A stretch of DNA of 64,000 nucleotides from an uncultured Prevotella sp. (GCA_946404405.1 CAMJDL010000002.1:1-64000); one strand, 5' to 3'. Positions 49,475 to 58,552 are shown, counted from the first letter of the stretch. Notes: a model not told the origin generated them from the sequence alone. Translations and numbers: made by a program.

Positions 49475-51141
49475 CTTTCGCCCAGGACGGGCGAAAGTAC
49501 GACAACTTTTTCCTGGAGGCTATCTGTCAGCAGGAGAAGGGAAATCTTGATGCGGCCTTTGATTTACTGACCCATTGTGTGGAGATTGACTCTACCCGTT
49601 CTGAGGCTTTCTACTATCTGGCGAAATACTATAATTATCTGAAGGACAAGGATAAGGCTATGGCTTATTCGGAGAAGGCTGCACAGCTGGAACCGGATAA
49701 TGAAACATATTTGGAGACATTGGCTAACACCTATGTTTCACGTAGGAAGTATGCAGAGGCCATTGATGTCATGGAACGTATCTACAGCAAGCATCGTGAC
49801 CGTGAGGATGTGTTGTCCATGTTGGCACAACTCTATGAACAGCAAAAAGACTACGAAGGTGCCATCCGTACCCTCTCGCGACTGGAGACGCTGGAGGGCA
49901 AGAGCGAACGTCTGTCTATGGCCAAGAGTGAGTTGTACACACAAAAGGGTGACAAGAAGGCTGCTATCAGTGAGATGAAGCAGTTGGCCGACCAGTATCC
50001 CAACGACCTGAACTATCGGTGCCTGTATGGTACGACGCTTTATCTGAACGGACAGCAGAAAAAGGCACTGGCCATCTATAACGATGTGTTGAAGAAGGAT
50101 CCAGACAGCCGCAGTGCCCAGATGGCGATGTTGTCGCATTATAATGAGATTGACGATTCCGTTCAGGCTCATGTGTGGTTGGAGCGTATGCTGATGAACA
50201 AGAATGCGACGACAGCAGACCGTGTCATGCTGTTGCGTCAGGTCATTGGTGAGAGTGAGCGTAGTGGGGGAGACTCCACGCAGGTGCTCCGCATGTTCCG
50301 CCGTGTGCTGGATACGCCTCAGGCTGATGCCGATCTGGCCATCTTCTGTGCCACGTATATGAATCTGAAGAAGATGCCTTCCGACAGTATCAGTCCCGTA
50401 TTGGAGCATGCCTTAGCCCTTGAACCCACCAATGCTGCCGCCCGTCTGCAACTGGTTGGCTATGCCTGGGAGGCAGGCAACCGCGACCGCGTGATAGCGC
50501 TTTGTCAGGATGCCCGTCAGTATAATCCAGACGAGATGGCGTTCTATTATTATCAAGGCATTGCATATTACCAGAAAGACCAGCTCGACCAGGCGCTTAA
50601 CGCCTTCCAGAATGGTATTGGTGTCATTACGGCTCAGAGCGATCCTTCTATCGTTAGTGACTTCTATGCCGTGATGGGTGACATCCTGCATCAGAAAGGT
50701 CAGACGCAAGAGGCTTTCGTAGCCTATGACTCTTGTCTGGTATGGAAAGATGACAACATCGGTTGTCTGAACAACTATGCTTATTATCTCAGTGAACTGG
50801 GCCAACAGCTTGACAAGGCTGAGCAGATGTCGTACCGCACCATCAAGGCCGAGCCCAAGAATGCGACCTATCTCGACACATACGCCTGGATACTGTTTAT
50901 GCAGCAACGTTATAGTGAGGCCAAGATATACATCGATCAGACCTTGCAGTATGACAAAGACACATCGGCAGTATTGTTAGAGCATGCTGGTGATATTTAT
51001 TACCATGCAGGTGATGCCACGCAGGCACAGTCATACTGGCAACAGGCTTTGGAGCGAATAGAGAAGGAGGGCGATGCCAAGAATGAACGTCGTCCGATAT
51101 TAATACGAAAAATTAAACTAAAAAAATATCTGAAAGAATGA
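49369..51141 (+). CDS. Tetratricopeptide repeat protein, exported
   Basis: 590 aa. About a dozen TPR units from residue 40 to the end (for example A-F-Y-Y-L-A-K-Y-Y-N-Y-L-K-D-K-D-K-A). The start is odd: the ATG lies in the AATTATG unit of element E1, and residues 22-37 (V-I-I-I-T-N-F-S-L-L-V-P-N-F-S-F) are encoded by the right arm of E1. They form the hydrophobic core of a signal peptide with cleavage after S-F-A. The gene is coupled by an ATGA overlap to the DUF4292 lipoprotein gene and followed by an EnvC-like gene, which suggests an envelope assembly role. Confidence 0.88.
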   Translation: MISLFSEKWRRRVAGLHGFAKVIIITNFSLLVPNFSFAQDGRKYDNFFLEAICQQEKGNLDAAFDLLTHCVEIDSTRSEAFYYLAKYYNYLKDKDKAMAYSEKAAQLEPDNETYLETLANTYVSRRKYAEAIDVMERIYSKHRDREDVLSMLAQLYEQQKDYEGAIRTLSRLETLEGKSERLSMAKSELYTQKGDKKAAISEMKQLADQYPNDLNYRCLYGTTLYLNGQQKKALAIYNDVLKKDPDSRSAQMAMLSHYNEIDDSVQAHVWLERMLMNKNATTADRVMLLRQVIGESERSGGDSTQVLRMFRRVLDTPQADADLAIFCATYMNLKKMPSDSISPVLEHALALEPTNAAARLQLVGYAWEAGNRDRVIALCQDARQYNPDEMAFYYYQGIAYYQKDQLDQALNAFQNGIGVITAQSDPSIVSDFYAVMGDILHQKGQTQEAFVAYDSCLVWKDDNIGCLNNYAYYLSELGQQLDKAEQMSYRTIKAEPKNATYLDTYAWILFMQQRYSEAKIYIDQTLQYDKDTSAVLLEHAGDIYYHAGDATQAQSYWQQALERIEKEGDAKNERRPILIRKIKLKKYLKE

Positions 51142-51986
51142 AATCATTACGTATCATGAAATTGGCAGCAGTAACTATGGCAGTAGCTATGGTGGCTGGT
51201 TGTGGTTCTACGCGTAAGGTCGTCAACGAGACACCTAACGCCCAGGCAGTGGTGCAGAAGCAGGAGTTCCTGCAGAAGGTTAGCGACAATGCCCAGCATG
51301 TTCGTTTTGTCACTTCGAAGGTGAAATTCTCTGTAGAAGTCGGGTCCCAGCAGTTGACGCTGACGGGTAACCTGAAGATGAAGCGCGATGATGTCATCCG
51401 TTTACAACTCATGGCTTTCGGTTTCGTGGAAGCTGGTCGTCTGGAGTTTACCAAGGATTATGTGCTGTTGATGGACCGCATCAACAAGCAGTATCTGAAA
51501 GTGCCCTATCAGCAGTTGGACTTTATGCGTAATAGCGGTCTCGACTTCTATGCCCTCCAGGCCCTGTTCTGGAATGAGTTGTTCCAGCCAGGCAAGACCC
51601 GTATGACTGACGAGATGTTGAAGAGCTATACCACTGATATGGAAGCAGAGGATGCTGTCATCTCAATGGAAAGCGGCAAATTGTCGTATCGTTGGTTGGC
51701 CGATAAGGGTAACGCTTTGGTGAAGATGGCTAATATTCTGTATAAGGACAGGTATCGTGGCAACTATCAGTTGAACTGGGACTATCTGGACTTCAAACAG
51801 AATGGACGTAAAAAATTCCCGATGGACCATAAGGTTAAGTTTACGACGCCCGATAAGGAGGTGAAATTCGAGATGATGCTTAACTACATGGGTGCCGACG
51901 AAGATTGGGAGACACGTACAGAGGTGTCAGGAAAGTATCGCCAGGTTTCTGTTGACGAGATCCTGCGTCGTTTCATGTCGCTCTAA
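51138..51986 (+). CDS. DUF4292 lipoprotein
   Basis: 282 aa lipoprotein (A-V-A-M-V-A-G-C-G-S-T-R-K). The body is strand-rich with the L-T-L-T-G-N-L-K-M-K-R-D-D-V-I-R-L-Q-L start typical of DUF4292, a family distantly like LolB/LolA-type lipid-binding barrels. In Bacteroidota the TPR-DUF4292-EnvC gene order is, as I recall, conserved, pointing to an outer-membrane biogenesis role. The start overlaps the TPR stop by ATGA. Confidence 0.85.
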   Translation: MKSLRIMKLAAVTMAVAMVAGCGSTRKVVNETPNAQAVVQKQEFLQKVSDNAQHVRFVTSKVKFSVEVGSQQLTLTGNLKMKRDDVIRLQLMAFGFVEAGRLEFTKDYVLLMDRINKQYLKVPYQQLDFMRNSGLDFYALQALFWNELFQPGKTRMTDEMLKSYTTDMEAEDAVISMESGKLSYRWLADKGNALVKMANILYKDRYRGNYQLNWDYLDFKQNGRKKFPMDHKVKFTTPDKEVKFEMMLNYMGADEDWETRTEVSGKYRQVSVDEILRRFMSL

Positions 51987-51989
51987 ACG

Positions 51990-53552
51990 ATGAAAATGAA
52001 GCGATTTATAATAGTATTAATCCTTTTCGCTTTTGCTTTGGCGCCATACGCCCAACAGAAGCGGACTACCAAGCGTCCTGCTAAGAAAACGGCGACAGTT
52101 AAAAGCCAAAAGTCAAAAGCTAACAGCCAGTCGACGACCTCCGTGCAGGCTTTGGAAAAGCAGCGTCAACAGATTCAGCAGCAAATCAAGGAACAGGAGC
52201 GCCGTCTGCGCAATAATGAGCAGGACGTCAAGAAACGTCTGCATAACCTAATGGCTCTGAATACGGAGATTGAGGGTAAGCGTCGTACTATTGATACCAT
52301 CAGAAAAGACATCTCCTCGCTGGATATTGAAATAGAGATGCTGCTGGGACAGTTTGACCTGTTACAGGCGAAGTTGGAGAAGAACAAGAAGAATTATGTC
52401 AAGTCGATGCGCTACATGCACCGCAACCGCTCTACGCAGAATCAACTCATGTTCATCTTCAGTGCCGACAACCTGACACAGATGGTGCGTCGCCTGCGGT
52501 TTATGCGCGAATATGCTTCCTATCAGCGCGTACAGGGCGAACGTGTGAAGGCTGAAGAGGAAGAGGTGAACCGTAAGTTTCAGCAAATTACCAATGCTCA
52601 GCAGCATAAACAAAATTTATTGACCAAGGGTGAACAGGAACGGCAATCGCTGGAGGGCAAGCAGATTGAGCAGAAACAGGTGGTTCAAACCCTGCAGAAA
52701 GAGCAGAAGACCATTCAAGGTATCATTGCGCAGCAGAAGAAAAAAGATGCAGCACTGAATGCCCAGATTGACCGTTTGATAGCAGAAGAAGTAGCCCGTC
52801 AGAAGGCACGTGCTGCTGCTGAGGCCAAGAAACGTGCTGAGGCTGAAGCGGCTAAGCAGCGTGCTGCTGAACTGGCTCGTAAGAAGGCTGCAGCTGAGGC
52901 TGCTGCCCGTGAGAATGCCCGTCGCGTGGCTGAGGCTAAAGAGCGTGAGGAACGTGCCAAGCAGGAGGCTATGGCTGCTAAGAACAAACTGGCCCGTGAG
53001 GCTGCTGAGCGTAAAGCCCGTGAAGCTGAGGAGGCTCGTTTGGCTGCTGAAAAAAAAGCGGATGCCGAGGCTCGTGAACATGCCAAAGAGGTGGCTACAG
53101 CCCGTAAGGAGGCTGAGGCTGTGCTGAATGCTCCTACCGAGGATATGCGTATCAGTGGCAGTTTCGAGAGCAATCGTGGTCGTCTGCCTATCCCCATTAC
53201 TGGCGGCTATCGTATCGTCAGCCATTTTGGTCAGTATAATGTAGAAGGTCTACATAATGTGACGCTCGACAACAAGGGTATCAATATCCAGGGTGGTCCT
53301 GGTGCACAGGCCCGCAGCATCTTCGATGGCGAGGTCAGTGCAGTGTTCAGTTTTGGCGGAACGATGGTGGTTATGGTGCGTCATGGCAGTTACATTAGTG
53401 TTTACTGTAACCTGGCCAATGTCAGCGTACACCGTGGCCAAAAGGTGACCACCCGCCAGACCTTAGGTCGTATTGGTCAGGACAACATCCTACAGTTCCA
53501 GTTGCGTAAAGAGACGGCTAAGCTCAATCCGGAGAGCTGGCTGGGAAGATAA
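51990..53552 (+). CDS. EnvC-like murein hydrolase activator with degenerate LytM domain
   Basis: 520 aa. Signal peptide (F-I-I-V-L-I-L-F-A-F-A-L-A-P-Y-A-Q), long coiled coil (about 50-270), Ala/Glu/Arg-rich helix (about 265-385) and a C-terminal M23/LytM domain (about 400-520). Catalytic positions are not kept: the H-x-x-x-D region reads L-H-N-V-T-L-D-N and the last H-x-H region reads L-Q-F-Q-L-R. So it should activate an amidase rather than cut peptidoglycan, as EnvC and NlpD do at division. A 7-bp array (52098-52125) encodes the linker after the signal peptide. Confidence 0.88.
   Translation: MKMKRFIIVLILFAFALAPYAQQKRTTKRPAKKTATVKSQKSKANSQSTTSVQALEKQRQQIQQQIKEQERRLRNNEQDVKKRLHNLMALNTEIEGKRRTIDTIRKDISSLDIEIEMLLGQFDLLQAKLEKNKKNYVKSMRYMHRNRSTQNQLMFIFSADNLTQMVRRLRFMREYASYQRVQGERVKAEEEEVNRKFQQITNAQQHKQNLLTKGEQERQSLEGKQIEQKQVVQTLQKEQKTIQGIIAQQKKKDAALNAQIDRLIAEEVARQKARAAAEAKKRAEAEAAKQRAAELARKKAAAEAAARENARRVAEAKEREERAKQEAMAAKNKLAREAAERKAREAEEARLAAEKKADAEAREHAKEVATARKEAEAVLNAPTEDMRISGSFESNRGRLPIPITGGYRIVSHFGQYNVEGLHNVTLDNKGINIQGGPGAQARSIFDGEVSAVFSFGGTMVVMVRHGSYISVYCNLANVSVHRGQKVTTRQTLGRIGQDNILQFQLRKETAKLNPESWLGR
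52098..52125 (+). repeat. 7-bp tandem array in the EnvC-like gene
   Basis: Units GTTAAAA, GCCAAAA, GTCAAAA, GCTAACA, coding for V-K-S-Q-K-S-K-A-N in the linker between signal peptide and coiled coil. Confidence 0.6.
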
Positions 53553-53558
53553 AGGATC

Positions 53559-53678
53559 AATTAGAAATTAGTAATTAGTAATTAGAAATTATGATTACTT
53601 TGTAGGCGGATAAGTGCAACACTATTTTGCGCTTAAGCATATCATAATTCCTAATTTCTAATTCCTAATTCCCAATTA
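53559..53678 (+). mobile_element. Inverted-heptamer element E2
   Basis: Left arm 53559-53597 (AATTAGA, AATTAGT, AATTAGT, AATTAGA, AATTATG, ATTA), core beginning CTTTGTAGGCGGATAAG, right arm about 53640-53678. The right arm contains the last codons and TAG stop (53665-53667) of the convergent M20 peptidase gene. Confidence 0.8.
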
Positions 53679-54717
53679 AAGAAACGTACGTTTCTATCGC
53701 ATGCTTAATTTCTGATATCCGGATGTATTCGTCTGCACTATGACTGCGGGCACTGTCGCCAGGTCCCAACTTAAACGAGAGGAATGGCATCAGCGCCTGA
53801 TCACTGAGCGTTGGTGACCCGTAAGGTGACATACCCATCTTGATACAACGCTGTACCAATGGATGTCCAACGGGAATATGCGATGACGACAAACGGAACG
53901 AGCGTGCTGTCAGTTCACACTTCTTCATGTGTTTCTGCAGGAAGTTGAACAGGAATTCATTCTGATAGAACTCGTTGGTACGGACGTCAATCACAAAGTG
54001 GCACTCGTCAGGTACCACATTATGCTGGGTGCCGCTATTCAGCATGGTTACCGTCATCTTTGTGGGACCGAGCAGCAGACTGCGCCTGCGGAACTTGTGG
54101 TTGCGCAGCCATATCAGGTCGTCCAAAGCCTCATAGATGGCGTTGACGCCCTCGTCGCGGGCCGCATGGCCACTCTTACCCCGTGCCACACCATCAATCA
54201 CCATCAGTCCCTTCTCGGCAATGGCGGGCTGCATGCCTGTTGGCTCTCCCACGATGGCCACGTCAATCTTTGGCAGTTCAGGCAATGCCAGCGAGAAACC
54301 ATTTTGTCCGCTGACCTCTTCCTCACAACTGGCCAGATACACTATATTATAAGGAACGTCGCGCGTGCGTAGGATGCGGTACACCTGTAGCAGACTGACC
54401 AGTCCGCCACCGCAGTCGTTCGAGCCTAAACCATATAGGTAGTCGTCCTCAATGGTGGGTGTAAAGGGGTCACGTGTCCATGTACTCACAGGTTTCACTG
54501 TGTCGATATGGGCATTCAGTAGTAGGGTGGGTTTGTTGTCGTCTAATGCCTCCTGTACTAAGATGTTATTCCCGATACGCTTCACGGGTAGTCCGCATTT
54601 TCCGATGAAATCGGCCAAAACGTCTGCAGCCGCGCCTTCCTCGCGACTGACCGATGGCGTTGCTATCAATCGTTGTAGCAACTCGACGGCTTCATTTGTA
54701 TAGTCTATATAATCCAT
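53665..54717 (-). CDS. M20 family deacetylase/peptidase (ArgE-like)
   Basis: 350 aa. Zinc ligands in order: His in L-N-A-H-I-D-T-V, Asp in G-S-N-D-C-G-G-G, Glu pair in S-C-E-E-E-V-S-G, G-E-P-T-G, and the last His in S-H-S-A-D-E-Y-I. Overall it resembles the acyl-ornithine/acyl-citrulline deacetylases of the Bacteroidota arginine pathway. No other arg genes are near, so a dipeptidase role is not excluded. The end S-L-I-G-N is encoded by the arm of element E2. The ATG at 54717 is used, with a minus-strand -7 box TATCTTTG at 54736-54743; upstream in-frame sequence comes from a 7-bp array. Confidence 0.82.
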   Translation of the reverse strand: MDYIDYTNEAVELLQRLIATPSVSREEGAAADVLADFIGKCGLPVKRIGNNILVQEALDDNKPTLLLNAHIDTVKPVSTWTRDPFTPTIEDDYLYGLGSNDCGGGLVSLLQVYRILRTRDVPYNIVYLASCEEEVSGQNGFSLALPELPKIDVAIVGEPTGMQPAIAEKGLMVIDGVARGKSGHAARDEGVNAIYEALDDLIWLRNHKFRRRSLLLGPTKMTVTMLNSGTQHNVVPDECHFVIDVRTNEFYQNEFLFNFLQKHMKKCELTARSFRLSSSHIPVGHPLVQRCIKMGMSPYGSPTLSDQALMPFLSFKLGPGDSARSHSADEYIRISEIKHAIETYVSLIGN

Positions 54718-54750
54718 ATTTAATATTTTTATCGGCAAAGATACAAATAA

Positions 54751-54778
54751 TTTCTCATTTCTCATTTCTCATTTCTCA
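54751..54778. repeat. 7-bp tandem array between divergent genes
   Basis: Four exact TTTCTCA units between the M20 and acyl-CoA ligase promoters, followed by a T-run that leads into the ligase -7 box. Confidence 0.85.
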
Positions 54779-54789
54779 TTTTTTTTTCG

Positions 54790-54797
54790 TACCTTTG
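54790..54797 (+). promoter_or_regulatory. -7 box of the acyl-CoA ligase gene
   Basis: TACCTTTG at 54790-54797; AGGAGAG (54811-54817) gives a ribosome site before the ATG at 54823. Confidence 0.65.
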
Positions 54798-54822
54798 CAG
54801 CTAAATAATTAGGAGAGTGATT

Positions 54823-56631
54823 ATGCAGACGAATTATCACATGTCAGTGCTGGTGCACGAACAAGCCAAGAAGTATGGTGACCGCGAGATGTTGATTTAT
54901 CAGGATTTCGGGGGCAAGGAGTGGAAGTCGTTGTCATGGAATCAGGTGTCGCGGACCGTCAAGCAGGCCAGCAATGCCTTGCTGAACCTTGGTGTGAAGG
55001 TACAGGAGAACATCGGTATTTTCTCGCAGAACTCGGTGCAGTATATTGAGTGCGACTTCGCTGCTTGGGGCATTCGTGCCGTAACCATCCCGTTCTATGC
55101 TACCAGTTCTGAGCAGCAGATACAGTTTATGGTCAACGATGCCAAGGTACGCTTCCTTTTTGTGGGCGAACAGGACCAGTATGACAAGGCACGTCGCATT
55201 TTTACGCTCTGTCCGACGCTGGAACGTATCATCGTGTTCGACCCGCAGGTACATATCTCTACGCATGATCCTAATGCTGTTTACTTCAGTGAATTTATGA
55301 AACTGGGCGAGAACCTGCCCAGACAGATTGAAGTGGAGCGGCTGCAGAAGGAGGCTACGTTTGACGATATCGCCAACATTCTCTATACCAGTGGCACGAC
55401 GGGTAATTCCAAGGGCGTCATCCTGACCCACGGTCAGTTTAATGCTGCCATGGTGGCTAATAGCAAGTGCGTGCCTGTCAATGAGAACGACCGCATCATG
55501 AATTTCCTGCCCTATACCCACATCTTCGAGCGTGGCTGGGCGATGTTGTGTATGTATGCTGGTGCCCGCCTGATAGTTAACACCTATCCGCAACAGGTAC
55601 AACAGTCGATGCGTGAGACACATCCTACGTGTATGTCTGCAGTGCCCCGTTTCTGGGAGAAGGTGTATATGGGCGTTATGGATAAGATAGAACATGCCAG
55701 TGCCGTACAACGTAAGCTATTTATGCATGCGCTGAGCGTAGGTCGTAAGCATAATATCGAGTATCTCAGTCTGGGTAAGAAACCACCCCTGCCCCTGCAT
55801 TTGGAGTATGAAATGCTGAACCGCACCGTATTCTCACTGGTACGTAAGGAACTGGGTCTGGAGAATGCCCATTTCTTCCCCACAGCTGGTGCTGCCGTAA
55901 GCGCTCATGTTGAAGAATTCGTCCATTCCATCGGTATCAACATGGTGGTAGGCTATGGCTTGACAGAGTCGTTGGCTACCGTCAGCTGCGATCATTTAGG
56001 CAAGCCTTACACTGTGGGTAGCGTTGGTCATCCCATCGAAGGAATCAGCATTAAGATTAGCGAAGACGGTGAAATCCTGTTGAAGGGCCCGACGATTACC
56101 TGTGGCTATTACAACCGTGATGACTTGACGAAGGCTGCCTTTACTGAGGACGGCTACTTCAAGACGGGCGATGCCGGCTACCTGAAGGATGGCGAGTTGT
56201 TCCTTACAGAGCGTATCAAAGACCTCTTCAAGACGTCGAACGGTAAATATATCGCACCGCAGATGATTGAGTCGAAGCTGTTGGTCGACAAGTATATTGA
56301 CCAGATAGCTATTATTGCGGATCAGCGTAAGTTCGTGTCCGCCCTCATCATTCCCGTCTACAGTCTGCTGGAGGAATACGCCCGTGCCCACAACATCGCC
56401 TATGAGACGCGCGAACAGCTCTGTCAGGATCCGCAGATTATGGAGATGATGAAAGAACGTATCGACACACTGCAGCAGCAGTTGGCCCACTATGAGCAGG
56501 TGAAACGCTTCACCCTGCTGCCACACCACCTCAGTATGGAGAAGGGAGAACTGACCAACACGCTCAAAATCCGTCGCCGCGTGCTCAACGAAAATTATAA
56601 GGCAGAAATCGACGCAATGTATGCTGAGTAG
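54823..56631 (+). CDS. Long-chain fatty acid--CoA ligase (AMP-binding)
   Basis: 602 aa, usual length. The adenylation P-loop Y-T-S-G-T-T-G-N-S-K-G-V-I is near residue 190, then Y-G-L-T-E-S-L-A, T-G-D-A-G-Y-L-K-D-G (hinge Asp) and T-S-N-G-K-Y-I-A-P (hinge region). It activates fatty acids to acyl-AMP and acyl-CoA for lipid synthesis or degradation. AGGAGAG just upstream favours the ATG at 54823 over a GTG at 54817. It stands alone, with its own promoter, followed by element E3. Confidence 0.93.
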   Translation: MQTNYHMSVLVHEQAKKYGDREMLIYQDFGGKEWKSLSWNQVSRTVKQASNALLNLGVKVQENIGIFSQNSVQYIECDFAAWGIRAVTIPFYATSSEQQIQFMVNDAKVRFLFVGEQDQYDKARRIFTLCPTLERIIVFDPQVHISTHDPNAVYFSEFMKLGENLPRQIEVERLQKEATFDDIANILYTSGTTGNSKGVILTHGQFNAAMVANSKCVPVNENDRIMNFLPYTHIFERGWAMLCMYAGARLIVNTYPQQVQQSMRETHPTCMSAVPRFWEKVYMGVMDKIEHASAVQRKLFMHALSVGRKHNIEYLSLGKKPPLPLHLEYEMLNRTVFSLVRKELGLENAHFFPTAGAAVSAHVEEFVHSIGINMVVGYGLTESLATVSCDHLGKPYTVGSVGHPIEGISIKISEDGEILLKGPTITCGYYNRDDLTKAAFTEDGYFKTGDAGYLKDGELFLTERIKDLFKTSNGKYIAPQMIESKLLVDKYIDQIAIIADQRKFVSALIIPVYSLLEEYARAHNIAYETREQLCQDPQIMEMMKERIDTLQQQLAHYEQVKRFTLLPHHLSMEKGELTNTLKIRRRVLNENYKAEIDAMYAE

Positions 56632-56643
56632 TTCTAAATGAAA

Positions 56644-57108
56644 AATTAGGAATTAGGAATTAGAAATTATGATTACCTGATTATGTTGGAAAGGCGCGAG
56701 AATATTATCGTCGAGAAGTCTGAACAGTTTGCCGATAGAATAGTAAAGATGCATAAATATCTGTCAAGCAAGAAAGCCGGTAATTCAGATATGCTTAAAC
56801 AGATTGTCCGCAGTGGAACCAGTATTGGTGCAAATGTCTCAGAAAGCAAATTTGCTCAGAGTGAGTCCGATTTTCTAACAAAAATGACGATTTCGCTTAA
56901 AGAAGCAAATGAAACAAGATTTTGGATTAAACGTTTGTATGCAGGTGGCTATTTGACAGATAAAGAATATGAATCTATTATTAAAGATAACGAAGAGATA
57001 ATAAGTATATTAGTAAAAATAACAGAAACGATGAAAGGGAAATTAAGAAAATAAGGAGTTTATTAGAAGTAATCATAATTTCTAATTCCTAATTTCTAAT
57101 TCCTAATT
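56644..57108 (+). mobile_element. Inverted-heptamer element E3 carrying a four-helix-bundle gene
   Basis: Left arm 56644-56675 (AATTAGG, AATTAGG, AATTAGA, AATTATG, ATTA); right arm TAATCATAATT (57070-57080), then TCTAATT/CCTAATT units to 57108. The arms carry the same unit variants (AATTAGG, AATTAGA), unlike those of E1, E4 and E5 (AATTAGT). The gene fills the AT-rich core. This is the only coding member seen here. Confidence 0.8.
56683..57054 (+). CDS. Four-helix-bundle protein (23S rRNA IVS/Avd-like family)
   Basis: 123 aa. V-R-S-G-T-S-I-G-A-N-V-S-E-S followed by D-F-L-T-K-M-T-I-S-L-K-E-A-N-E-T-R-F-W-I-K is the signature of the four-helix-bundle family found in 23S rRNA intervening sequences and, as Avd, in diversity-generating retroelements. 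These small basic proteins bind nucleic acid and form pentamers in known cases. No reverse transcriptase or variable repeat is in the window. The gene is strikingly AT-rich compared with its neighbours and lies exactly between the inverted arms of E3. The ATG at 56683 lies 11 bp after the arm; the ATG inside the arm itself is closed by TGA two codons later. Confidence 0.9.
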   Translation: MLERRENIIVEKSEQFADRIVKMHKYLSSKKAGNSDMLKQIVRSGTSIGANVSESKFAQSESDFLTKMTISLKEANETRFWIKRLYAGGYLTDKEYESIIKDNEEIISILVKITETMKGKLRK

Positions 57109-57117
57109 TTAAAATAT

Positions 57118-58239
57118 ATGATTACATCCGATCAATTAAAAGACGTACTTGACCGCACAGACGCCCTGTACAAGTACCTGAAGATAGACGAGAAGAAGAT
57201 GGAGTACGAGGAGGAGGATCTTCGTACGCAGGCTCCTGACTTCTGGGAAGACCAGAAACGTGCTGAGGAGCAGATGAAGAAGGTGAAAGGCATTAAGAAA
57301 TGGCTCGACGGCTATCAGGAAGTCCGTACTGCTGCCGATGAGTTGCAGTTAGCCTTTGACTTCTATAAAGAAGAGATGGTCACCGAGGAAGAGGTTGATG
57401 CCAACTACGCCAAAGCTATCGATTCCATCGAGAAATTGGAATTGAAAAACATGCTCCGTCAGAAGGAGGACCCCATGGAGTGTGTGCTCAAGATCAACAG
57501 TGGTGCCGGAGGTACTGAAGCTCAAGACTGGGCGCAGATGCTGATGCGTATGTACCAGCGTTGGGCTGAGGCTCACGACTATAAAGTAAGTATCTCTAAC
57601 ATCCAGGATGGCGACGATGCCGGCATCAAGAGTGTCACCATGCAGATAGAGGGTGGCGAGTATGCCTACGGCTATCTGAAGTCGGAGAATGGTGTGCATC
57701 GCTTGGTTCGTGTGTCGCCCTATAACGCCCAGGGCAAGCGCATGACGTCGTTCGCCTCCGTTTTCGTGTCGCCACTGGTCGATGATACCATTGAGGTCTA
57801 TGTCGACCCCGCCAAGCTTTCGTGGGACACGTTCCGTTCCAGCGGTGCCGGCGGTCAGAACGTCAACAAGGTGGAGTCTGGTGTCCGTCTGCGCTATTGG
57901 TACACCGACCCAGATACGGGCGAGGAAGAGGAAATCCTCATCGAGAATACCGAGACGCGTGACCAGCCCAAGAATAAGGAACGTGCCATGGCCCTGCTCC
58001 GTTCACAACTCTACGACCGCGCCATGCAGAAACGCTTAGAGGCTCAGGCCAAGATTGAGGCTGGCAAGAAGAAGATAGAGTGGGGTAGTCAAATCCGCTC
58101 GTATGTCTTCGATGACCGTCGTGTCAAGGACCACCGTACCAACTACCAGACCTCTGACGTTGATGGCGTCATGGATGGCAAAATCGACGATTTCATCAAG
58201 GCCTACTTGATGGAATTTCCCTCTGTTGATAATGAGTAA
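57118..58239 (+). CDS. prfB: Peptide chain release factor 2
   Basis: 373 aa. The catalytic S-G-A-G-G-Q-N-V-N-K loop is present, as is the anticodon-like loop, here R-V-S-P-Y-N-A-Q-G-K-R-M-T-S-F (S-P-Y rather than the classical S-P-F). It ends translation at UGA and UAA. The frame is continuous from ATG at 57118: no internal UGA or programmed frameshift site is seen in the first 30 codons. The last codons and TAA lie in the first heptamer of element E4. Confidence 0.95.
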   Translation: MITSDQLKDVLDRTDALYKYLKIDEKKMEYEEEDLRTQAPDFWEDQKRAEEQMKKVKGIKKWLDGYQEVRTAADELQLAFDFYKEEMVTEEEVDANYAKAIDSIEKLELKNMLRQKEDPMECVLKINSGAGGTEAQDWAQMLMRMYQRWAEAHDYKVSISNIQDGDDAGIKSVTMQIEGGEYAYGYLKSENGVHRLVRVSPYNAQGKRMTSFASVFVSPLVDDTIEVYVDPAKLSWDTFRSSGAGGQNVNKVESGVRLRYWYTDPDTGEEEEILIENTETRDQPKNKERAMALLRSQLYDRAMQKRLEAQAKIEAGKKKIEWGSQIRSYVFDDRRVKDHRTNYQTSDVDGVMDGKIDDFIKAYLMEFPSVDNE

Positions 58240-58393
58240 TTAGTAATGAGTAATTAGTAATTATGATTAGTTTGAAGGCAGAAAACAAAAACGAAAATAG
58301 AGATCAATAACAAAATAGTAAAACTTGTAATGCAGTTGTTGGTAGTAGTAGAGTAATCATAATTACTCATTACTAATTACTCATTACTAATTA
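58231..58393 (+). mobile_element. Inverted-heptamer element E4
   Basis: Left arm 58231-58269 (AATGAGT, AATTAGT, AATGAGT, AATTAGT, AATTATG, ATTA), core starting GTTTGAAGGCAGAAAAC, right arm TAATCATAATT (58354-58364) and alternating ACTCATT/ACTAATT units to 58393. It contains the prfB stop codon (58237-58239). The 84-bp core is non-coding. Confidence 0.85.
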
Positions 58394-58404
58394 AAAATGC
58401 AATT

Positions 58405-58545
58405 ATGAAAAAGAGTAATGCAAAGCGTGAGGCTTATGCCAAGAAACAGGAAGAACAAGGTAAAAAAGTGGTAGCATGGATTTTCGGTGCATTAATCGTG
58501 CTGGCTATCGTTTACATGATCTGGACTTTCTCAATGATGGCGTAA
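58405..58545 (+). CDS. Small single-pass membrane protein, 46 aa
   Basis: Starts ATG at 58405. A basic N-terminus (K-K-S-N-A-K-R-E-A-Y-A-K-K-Q-E-E) is followed by one transmembrane helix (V-A-W-I-F-G-A-L-I-V-L-A-I-V-Y-M-I) and a short tail ending S-M-M-A. The clear positive-inside layout and good codon use suggest a real gene. It is framed on both sides by inverted-heptamer elements E4 and E5 and lies between prfB and the CYTH gene. Function unknown. Confidence 0.75.
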   Translation: MKKSNAKREAYAKKQEEQGKKVVAWIFGALIVLAIVYMIWTFSMMA

Positions 58546-58552
58546 CCATTTA

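Noticed and set aside
56683..57054. Diversity-generating retroelement suggested by the Avd-like protein
   Set aside because: No reverse transcriptase, template repeat or variable repeat is visible in the window.
57118..57220. Programmed frameshift at the start of prfB
   Set aside because: The reading frame is continuous and no UGA or slippery CUU codon pair is present in the first 30 codons.
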